Assembly (NCBI RefSeq): GCF_020165195.1 | Contig: NZ_JAIUHR010000005.1 | Span: 1 to 64,000 of the forward strand | Reading direction: 5' to 3' | Length of the DNA: 64,000 nucleotides | From: Mesorhizobium sp. CA14 | GTDB taxonomy: Bacteria > Pseudomonadota > Alphaproteobacteria > Rhizobiales > Rhizobiaceae | Shown here: in pieces, positions 58,477 to 64,000 of the stretch | Layout of the letters: every line of letters begins with the position of its first letter | Position numbering within the stretch: position 1 is the stretch's first letter | Made by a program: the position numbers and the translations under genes | The notes under the pieces: model-generated | The model's database searches: none | What the model saw: only the letters and a program-made list of their open reading frames with translations | What the model was told of the DNA's origin: nothing

Positions 58477-58941
58477 ATGTCCAAGACCACTGCCAAGACC
58501 GCAGAGACCATCGAAAACGTCGAATTCCCGAGCTTCGACGCTTCCAAGGCCACCGACCAGATCCGCGCCTTCGCCGAGAAGGGCGTCGAGCAGTCGAAGG
58601 AAGCCTACGCCAAGCTGAAGACCGGCGCCGAGGAGACCCAGAAGGTTCTGGAGTCGACCTACGAGACCGCCAAGACCGTTTCCAGCGACGTTTCGCTGAA
58701 GGCCATCGCCGCGCTGCGTGCCAATGCCGAGGCCAATTTCTCGCACCTCGAAGCCCTTGTCGGCGCCAAGACCCTTTCGGAAGTCGTCGAACTGCAGACT
58801 GCGTTCCTGCGCAAGCGCGTCGAAATGGCCGTCGAGCAGGCCAAGGAGTTCCAGACCGTTGCCACCAAGGCGGTCGAGGATGTCTCCAAGCCGGTCAAGA
58901 CCGCCTTCGAGAAGGCGATAAAGGACGTCAAGGCTGCCTGA
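58477..58941 (+). CDS. Phasin (PHB granule-associated protein)
   Basis: The protein has 154 residues, almost wholly amphipathic helix, with no signal peptide. The phasin_2-like core reads IRAFAEKGVEQSKEAYAKLKTGAEETQKVLESTYETAKT, ending with a Lys/Ala-rich tail. It coats polyhydroxybutyrate granules in the cytoplasm. Upstream PhaR-type sites support granule-linked regulation. A small RNA gene follows. Confidence 0.92.
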   Translation: MSKTTAKTAETIENVEFPSFDASKATDQIRAFAEKGVEQSKEAYAKLKTGAEETQKVLESTYETAKTVSSDVSLKAIAALRANAEANFSHLEALVGAKTLSEVVELQTAFLRKRVEMAVEQAKEFQTVATKAVEDVSKPVKTAFEKAIKDVKAA

Positions 58942-59014
58942 TTTCGGCGCGCAACCCTGCGATGCATCAAAACGTCGCATTTCGTCAGACAAATAGTCGT
59001 GCGATAGGGTTGAA

Positions 59015-59131
59015 TAACCAGATACCCGGGGATGGAACCTCCTCCCTCCGTCTCCGGGGTGACCAGCCAGCACCTCCTCCCGCTGGCTCGGAACAGGAAA
59101 AGGCCGGCACCTCCTCCCGCCGGCCTTTTCT
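59015..59131 (+). ncRNA. Alpha-r14/NfeR1-type ('cuckoo') small RNA with three anti-Shine-Dalgarno loops
   Basis: Three hairpins each show CCTCCTCCC in the loop: 59038-59046, 59073-59081 and 59110-59118. Stem 1 is CCGGGGA/TCTCCGG plus GGA/TCC; stem 2 AGCCAGC/GCTGGCT; stem 3 AAAAGGCCGGC/GCCGGCCTTTT, which with its T-run is the terminator. This design is known for alpha-r14 sRNAs of rhizobia (NfeR1 in Sinorhizobium) and related cuckoo RNAs, which pair with ribosome binding sites of many mRNAs, often transporters. The 5' end near 59015 is estimated from the first hairpin. Confidence 0.85.
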
Positions 59132-59281
59132 TTGCCTTGAACTAGGCGGATGAGGAAACCCGTCCTTTACCTCATCAAGGCCCTTGAATTAGAATCCGAT
59201 AGCCCGTATTTGACGCATCGCCGAACGACAGGGCGGATCACGGAGAAAGACGCTTCACCTCGATCCAGCTCAGTCACGCGT

Positions 59282-59358
59282 GCCGTTGTAGCTCAGTTGG
59301 TTAGAGCACCAGATTGTGGATCTGGGGGTCGCTGGTTCGAGCCCAGCCAACGGTACCA
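59282..59358 (+). tRNA. tRNA-His (GTG anticodon)
   Basis: Cloverleaf: acceptor GCCGTTG/CAACGGT, D arm GCTC...GAGC, anticodon arm CCAGA-TTGTGGA-TCTGG with anticodon GTG, T arm GCTGG-TTCGAGC-CCAGC, then A73 and encoded CCA. A73 and the lack of a typical G-1:C73 pair fit the alphaproteobacterial tRNA-His type. An integrase gene starts 128 bases downstream, so the 3' half is the probable attachment site. Confidence 0.95.
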
Positions 59359-59486
59359 TCGGCTTTTCCCGTAAGCCGTTGAGTTTCCTTCGTTAAATGC
59401 TTAAACGCAAGCGCCATGCTTGCTCCAAACGCAGTTTTGTGTCACAAATTGTGCTACCTATTGTGATACAAAAACAATCTGAACCC

Positions 59487-60848
59487 ATGGGACGACGGCG
59501 AGAAGGCGACGATCCTGACCGCTACCTGCATCTGAGGGGCGGCTATTTCCATTACAGGCGGAGGGTACCCACCGAACTCCGGGGCCTTGATGATCGTGGG
59601 CAGTTCGTGCGTCGATCGCTCGACACGCGGGACAGATCAAAGGCTAGAACCGCGCGCGACCTCCACGAAGCAGCGGATAACGGGCTCTGGGCGGCATTGC
59701 TGCTCGGGGAAAACCCTCAAGCGGCGCGAGCCCGCTACAAGCTGGCGGTGAAGCGAGCGGAATCGCTAGGATTCGTTTATCGCCCACTCGGCGAGATCCT
59801 CGCCTCCGAACCGCTCGAGACCATCATGCGGCGTGTCGAGAGCACTGTCCCGGAACCGGCGAAATCTGCCATCGTTGACGCGGTCACAGGCATGGTGGCG
59901 CCTCCAGACGACAAGATATCCGATGCGCTTCAGCTGTACTTCACCGAAATAGTCCGAGACGAGCTGCGTACGAAAAGCCCTGATCAGCGCAAGCGCTGGA
60001 AGGCCAAGCGCAAGATGAGCGTCGACGTGTTCATCGAATTGGTCGAAGACAAGCCCATGAGCCGGATCACTCGTGAGGACGCGCGCAAGGTCCACAAATA
60101 CTGGCTGGACCGGGTCGCGCCGGAGGAGGGACCGGGCGACCGTTCGGCGTCGACCGGCAACCGCAACATGGGCAACCTCCGAACGCTGTATGGCGACTAC
60201 TACCGCCATCTTGGCTTTCCCGAACAGAAGAACCCGTTTGCGGACCTCTCGTTCAAGGATAAATCAAAACGCACCCGGCCGCCGTTCCCGACCGACTGGA
60301 TCAAGGACACGATTCTGGCGCCCGGCGCTTTGGCGCAGCTCAACGATCAGGCTAGAGGTATCGTCCTGGCGTTCGTCGAGACAGGATGCCGGCCGAGCGA
60401 ACTCGCAAACCTGCATGCCGGTGTCATCCATCTCGATCACGAAGTGCCTCATATCTCTGTCGAGCCTAGGGAGGACCCTGAGGACCCGCGGGAGATCAAG
60501 ACGGAATCGTCTGTGCGCAGGGTACCCTTGGTCGGCGTAGCGCTTGAGGTATTCAAGAGGCATCCGGAAGGCTTTCCCCGATACAAGGATCGCGAAGCTC
60601 AGCTGTCGGCCGCGGTGAACAAACATTTCAAGAAGCACGGTCTGTTTCCGACGAACGAGCACACCCTCTACTCGCTGCGCCACTCATTTGAAGACCGGAT
60701 GAAAAACGCCCGGCTGGATGAAGAGCTTCGCCGTATGCTGATGGGGCATACGATCGATCGCCCGAGATACGGCGAGGGTGGCGACATGAAGATGTGGCAG
60801 GAGGAACTCATGAAGATCGCACTGCCGTTCGATCCCGCGATCGTATGA
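59487..60848 (+). CDS. Tyrosine-type site-specific integrase
   Basis: The protein has 453 residues from ATG 59487; an earlier in-frame start at 59397 is possible. The N-terminal YLHLRGGYFHYRRRVPTELRG resembles the DUF6538 arm-binding segment of alphaproteobacterial island integrases. The catalytic region shows Arg in FVETGCRPSELANLHAG, the H-x-x-R box as YSLRHSFEDRM, and MLMGHTIDRPRYGEGG with the His and the Tyr nucleophile region. It should recombine at the adjacent tRNA-His. Confidence 0.93.
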   Translation: MGRRREGDDPDRYLHLRGGYFHYRRRVPTELRGLDDRGQFVRRSLDTRDRSKARTARDLHEAADNGLWAALLLGENPQAARARYKLAVKRAESLGFVYRPLGEILASEPLETIMRRVESTVPEPAKSAIVDAVTGMVAPPDDKISDALQLYFTEIVRDELRTKSPDQRKRWKAKRKMSVDVFIELVEDKPMSRITREDARKVHKYWLDRVAPEEGPGDRSASTGNRNMGNLRTLYGDYYRHLGFPEQKNPFADLSFKDKSKRTRPPFPTDWIKDTILAPGALAQLNDQARGIVLAFVETGCRPSELANLHAGVIHLDHEVPHISVEPREDPEDPREIKTESSVRRVPLVGVALEVFKRHPEGFPRYKDREAQLSAAVNKHFKKHGLFPTNEHTLYSLRHSFEDRMKNARLDEELRRMLMGHTIDRPRYGEGGDMKMWQEELMKIALPFDPAIV

Positions 60849-61029
60849 CGCGCTGGCGCACCGCTGCGAGACGTTGTTCCTTGGCCTGGTGATCCTGCAG
60901 GGCTCGTTCCAGATGGTCGTATAGTGGAAGCAACACCTCACCCTGTTGGCCTCGCGCAACGATGATTTCCGCCACCCGGTCGAGCGCACGCTCAATGCGT
61001 TCTGCAGTAATTTCCTGACGAATGGGCAC
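60808..61029 (-). CDS. Small hypothetical protein next to the integrase
   Basis: The protein has 73 residues from GTG 61029 (VPIRQEITAERIERALDRVAEII...YDHLERALQ...). It is highly helical and charged. AGGCGG lies upstream. It converges with the integrase and overlaps its end by 41 bases. A longer reading to 61407 looks non-coding. I do not recognise it; excisionase-like control is possible but not supported by a motif. Confidence 0.45.
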   Translation of the reverse strand: MPIRQEITAERIERALDRVAEIIVARGQQGEVLLPLYDHLERALQDHQAKEQRLAAVRQRVIRSRDRTAVRSS

Positions 61030-61699
61030 GGGCCGCCTCACGGCTCGATCTTCCGGTGAAGCTACGAACTCAGCATAGGTTCTGCGTAGGCGGATTTTTA
61101 TCAGGAAGGAAAGGTGTAGCTTTAGCTCGGCCGGCGAACGGCGGCGATGGCGTGCACTTAGGACGGGGTGCACGCACGGACGATCCAGGTCGAAATGTGG
61201 CAGCAGGCGTCCGACAGTATACTCAGGCACGCACCAAAGATATGTCACGATGTGGAATGGCCATTCACAGGCCTCATGCCGACCACCGCGGGCGGGAACA
61301 GTCGGTCCCGCGTCCCGTCCTGCGGCCGGCGCTATGCTGACGCTCCTACGGCTGTCCTGATCACCGCCCGCGGCGGAGGCGAATTTCCTCCGTCCTGCGC
61401 GCGACAATCGTCATTGTCAGGGACGCGCACAGGACTGCGGTTTATACGCCGTTATTCTTGGGCGCCGTCTTTCGGCAAGTGGACTGTCAATCAAAAGTGA
61501 CGATCGGCGGCGCTCGGCTGCTTCTCGCACCGGTCTCCGCCACGCGACCGCGTGGTGAGCCGAACCGCCCCACAGTGCCAAATTAGTCTAGCCTCGCAGG
61601 ACGTTCCAGAGGGTAATGCTGACCGCGCCCAGGATCTTTGGGCACCGAGTGAGAAAAGGCAGCTCACTCCTTACCTCTTCGCCAGCATTTGGAGATTTC
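61030..61699. other. Island DNA without a supported gene
   Basis: About 670 bases. Open frames exist on both strands (for example 61168-61500 +) but none has a clear ribosome binding site or family-like sequence. Probably decayed or non-coding island DNA. Confidence 0.3.
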
Positions 61700-61960
61700 A
61701 TGTCCACCGGACCTAAAGGCCAGAAGCGACCAGCCGATGTGATCGGCAATGCCGTCCGCGTCATGCGCATTGCGCGCGGCGAAGAAAGCGACGACGCGCC
61801 AGACGGCAAGAGCGCCGCCGCCAAAGAAGTTGGTTCGAAGGGCGGGAAGGCCCGCGCTCGCAATGTTACAGCGAGAGAACGCAAGGAAATTGCAAAAAAG
61901 GCCGCCGCTATCCGTTGGGGAAAAGGTCAAGCTGCTCCGGGTAGGGAAGAGCGCGTTTAG
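61700..61960 (+). CDS. Small basic KGG-type hypothetical protein
   Basis: The protein has 86 residues from ATG 61700, with GGAG six bases upstream. It reads MSTGPKGQKRPADVIGNAVRVMRIARGEE, then a central GSKGGKARARNVTARERKEIAKKAAAIRW. Similar small basic proteins with a (L/V)G.KGG.AR block are common on rhizobial plasmids and islands; nucleic-acid binding is plausible but unproven. Confidence 0.7.
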   Translation: MSTGPKGQKRPADVIGNAVRVMRIARGEESDDAPDGKSAAAKEVGSKGGKARARNVTARERKEIAKKAAAIRWGKGQAAPGREERV

Positions 61961-61961
61961 C

Positions 61962-62123
61962 GTTCTTATCGAGCAACCCTTCGGTAAGCTGAAAATGACG
62001 CCGGCAATGGCTGCTGGCGTGTCCAAGACGCGCTGGTCTATGGATGACCTTTGCGAGAAGATGGACGCCCTTGCGCCGAAACCGGGGCCGCGCGGGCCGT
62101 ATAAAAAGCGCAGCACTCAATGA
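61962..62123 (+). pseudogene. Transposase C-terminal remnant
   Basis: After the end of the previous gene, another frame gives FGKLKMTPAMAAGVSKTRWSMDDLCEKMDALAPKPGPRGPYKKRS. The TPAMAAG...W(S/T)..DL pattern is the usual C terminus of IS1-like DDE transposases in rhizobia. Only about 50 residues remain, with no catalytic part, so it is a scrap. Confidence 0.6.
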
Positions 62124-62413
62124 ACATCTTTGTTCCATTATTGTCTCTTATCGGCCCAATTTATTTCGCTGCCAGTGGCTGGCCCCTTGATTTCGTTGTT
62201 GCATGGGCCGCTCTTTGGACAGGGCTACGCTTCATCGCTACTTGGAAATCGGTTTTCGAAAAACTCCGAGAGAACGATGGTGATGAGCCGATGATGACCT
62301 GGTATCCCTACCTCGCTTTCATCGGAGTCTTTTTCGCCACGTTCGCCATGTTCGGAGCTACCCACCTGGTGGTCTATTGGACGATTTGTCGATCGATTCA
62401 AATTTCAAACTGA
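62120..62413 (+). CDS. Small membrane protein, unknown
   Basis: The protein has 97 residues with two to three hydrophobic segments (FVPLLSLIGPIYFAASGW, FVVAWAALWTGLRF and YLAFIGVFFATFAMFGATHLVVYW). ATG 62120 overlaps the stop of the transposase remnant by four bases, and no strong ribosome binding site is seen. I do not recognise a family. Confidence 0.5.
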   Translation: MNIFVPLLSLIGPIYFAASGWPLDFVVAWAALWTGLRFIATWKSVFEKLRENDGDEPMMTWYPYLAFIGVFFATFAMFGATHLVVYWTICRSIQISN

Positions 62414-62801
62414 GACACTATCCAAGCTCGGCTTTCTAGACCAGCCCGGCCGTCCCGGAGGCGGTCCGACCGCTTACGGGCCCAAGACACGTGATTGGAT
62501 ATTCGCGCCAGCGATGGTCGCCAATGATCTAAATCAGCTGCGGGATCATGCGGACGATACGGGAAGGTTTCTGATTTTGGCCCACGAAGAGGCCAATGGA
62601 ATTAATGCTCTGGATACATCCTCTGGGCCCACCCCATTATAAATATCATCAGCCGTGGTGTACGCTTTTGTAAAAAAGTTTAGCCGGCACCACGTTTCAT
62701 GCGAACGTATGAGATATGGCACCCTGATGTGATTGAAAGCTTTACGGGCGCAGGTGGGGCGAGGGTGTCTAGGTCTGGAACGTATCTCGGAGCCAGATTA
62801 C
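62414..62801. other. Island intergenic DNA with an orphan open frame
   Basis: A frame open across 62403-62642 reads GGGPTAYGPKTRDWIFAPAMVANDLNQL... and ends at TAA 62640-62642, but has no start codon of its own. It looks like the end of a truncated gene. The rest (62643-62801) is AT-rich and probably holds a promoter. Confidence 0.3.
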
Positions 62802-63615
62802 GTGATTATCGAGCTATTCGGCCCTCGGGCTCGGGCAAGACAACTTTGGCGCGTGCGCTTGCGAGCCGTCTCCAGGCTCGGGTTATGCTGCGAAGGTCGT
62901 GCTTTCTTATCAACCCGGCGTTCATGCCTCGATTGATCCTGGTGGGCTTTGGTATGCTCTCCAGCGTATCGGCGGGGCGACGATACGAACGGCCGCCTTC
63001 GCTCATCATCCCTTGGACAACGCTGATGGGTTCAGGCTAACGGTCAGGTTAGTCCGAATTCTAGCACCGAGAAATCCGATCTGGTTGATCAGGTTCAGCC
63101 AGTATATCCTGAATCTATCTAGGGTTTGGCGCCAGTCACTCAGTAGTCGCCAAATTGTAACCTTCGATCAGGGTTTCATTCAGGCCGTCTGCTCTCTTGG
63201 CCTGTTTAGCGGCACTGCGGATGCGGAGTCATTAGAAGCGGCCCTGGATTTGATCCCCTTTTCGGACCTTGCTGTAAGTTTGGATGCCACCGAGCCTTTG
63301 TTGTCGGAACGTTTGAGAGACCGGCTCTTTCATCAGAGCTATATGGAGCGGCTGTTTGAGGCAGATCCCACGACGAATTTGCAATCGATGCCGATCATCA
63401 ACCGGATCAAAAGCCTCCTTCTCAGCAAAGGGAGATCAATACTGACCGTCGACACGTCGGATGAACGCAGTCTTCAGGAAGCTATATTCCGCATTGAAAC
63501 AGAGATTGGCAAATTCTCGCGCAATATGTGCGTCGAGCGCGCCAAGGCCAACGAACTTATCGAGAGTAGACGGATCCGGCGCGACCTCGAGGGGGAATGG
63601 TATGATCGGGGGTAA
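62802..63615 (+). pseudogene. P-loop NTPase/kinase-like gene broken by two single-base deletions
   Basis: GTG 62802 begins VIIELFGP, the same start as the P-loop protein at 25930. A shift at about 62822-62825 then gives GSGKTTLARALASRLQAR. A second shift at about 62878-62882 restores GYAAKVVLSYQPG and the long frame to 63615, which contains VTFDQGFIQAVCSLGLF and LDATEPLLSERLRDRLF. With one base added at each point the reading frame would be intact and about 271 residues long. Each break sits at a short run (CCC, GGG), so sequencing error is an alternative to decay. Confidence 0.7.
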
Positions 63616-64000
63616 GTCCGCGAGCGTTCGCAAAACGAGGTCGCCAAGCGCGCCGCCACCAAAGGGCTCGGCAGCAAAAAGCCGAATGGCTGAAGCCTGG
63701 TCTCTGCTGCGCGCTAGACCAGTGGTGTCGAGGAATTGACGCGAGGGTCAAAGGCAAAAAGCGTTTATGGCGCGACATTTACGGTGTTGGCGACTTGCTG
63801 TTCAGGGCGGCCCGCGAACACCTGGTTCGACTGCCGTACAGCTCGCTGGTCCGGCGCAATGCCTCGATCGCGACTAGCGCGCCTGCACGACGCCATAGAA
63901 CTTACACCGCCTGTGCATCCGACAGGGCAGCTGTTTGATCCCGGGCTTAATGGCGCATCCTTGTCATGCGAATCAAAGGATGTGCTATGGGAATAGTTCT
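63616..64000. other. End of window: island DNA with an orphan open frame
   Basis: A + strand frame is open from 63606 to the stop at 63936-63938 and contains a protein-like stretch, KGKKRLWRDIYGVGDLLFRA, but has no ATG/GTG/TTG start in the open stretch. It may be a gene fragment. I cannot assign a family. Confidence 0.3.

Larger units (their letters stand above)
59359..64000. mobile_element. Left part of a genomic island integrated at tRNA-His (continues past window)
   Basis: A tRNA gene followed at once by a tyrosine recombinase, then small hypothetical genes, a transposase tail, lower GC and broken genes is the standard picture of an integrated island. I see no second copy of the tRNA 3' end up to base 64000, so the far end is outside. 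Confidence 0.7.

Noticed and set aside
61168..61500. Plus-strand ORF of about 110 codons in the island
   Set aside because: No ribosome binding site or recognisable sequence; the opposite strand is open as well.

Overview
The window looks like chromosome of a Mesorhizobium-type bacterium (Rhizobiales, Alphaproteobacteria). The GC content is high. Supporting features are a zwf-pgl-edd Entner-Doudoroff operon, a PdhS/DivJ-type cell-cycle sensor kinase, a phasin with PhaR-type sites, an isocitrate lyase divergent from a RamB/ScfR-type regulator, a small RNA of the rhizobial alpha-r14 (NfeR1) type, and a tRNA-His with A73 and no encoded G-1. This is a judgement from gene content; no database search was possible.

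Layout. 1-10.1 kb is a surface-adhesin locus: the N-terminal part of a giant VCBS/T1SS-143 repeat protein (cut by the window edge), a divergent LapG-type periplasmic protease, and an operon for a TolC/LapE outer-membrane protein, a LapB-type ABC exporter, a LapC/HlyD fusion protein and a ribbon-helix-helix regulator. 10.5-12.6 kb holds a SAF-domain oxidoreductase and proC. 12.7-22.1 kb is a surface-polysaccharide cluster (Wzy/ExoQ-like polymerase, four glycosyltransferase-type proteins, Wzx flippase, Wzz/GumC co-polymerase) with no visible priming transferase or tyrosine kinase. 22.3-24.3 kb is folD and a GlxA/AraC regulator. 24.3-27.2 kb is an accessory patch with a methyltransferase, a P-loop protein and a transposase scrap. 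27.3-34.1 kb has a VWA protein, edd-pgl-zwf and an SDR. 34.1-38.5 kb has an SH3 protein and a putrescine-type catabolic pair (glutamine synthetase-like and FAD oxidoreductase). A four-helix-bundle ORF framed by inverted arrays of an 8-bp repeat is wedged between these two genes. 38.6-45.4 kb has a HAD hydrolase, a MerR regulator, a degenerate receiver, aceA with its regulator, and an EamA transporter. 45.8-49.9 kb is a PotFGHI-type polyamine ABC transporter. 49.9-58.9 kb has an AsmA protein, acetoacetyl-CoA synthetase, a candidate structured RNA, the sensor kinase and the phasin.

59.0 kb to the end: an alpha-r14-type sRNA, tRNA-His and, directly after the tRNA, a tyrosine integrase that marks the left end of a genomic island. 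The island DNA carries small hypothetical genes, a transposase tail and a twice-frameshifted relative of the P-loop protein at 25.9 kb.

Themes that link genes: adhesin export and release (1-10 kb), exopolysaccharide (12.7-22 kb), polyamine uptake with gamma-glutamyl breakdown (35-38 and 46-50 kb), and PHB/acetyl-CoA metabolism (aceA, acetoacetyl-CoA synthetase, phasin). The most unusual object is the 8-bp-repeat/four-helix-bundle cassette at 36.54-37.02 kb.
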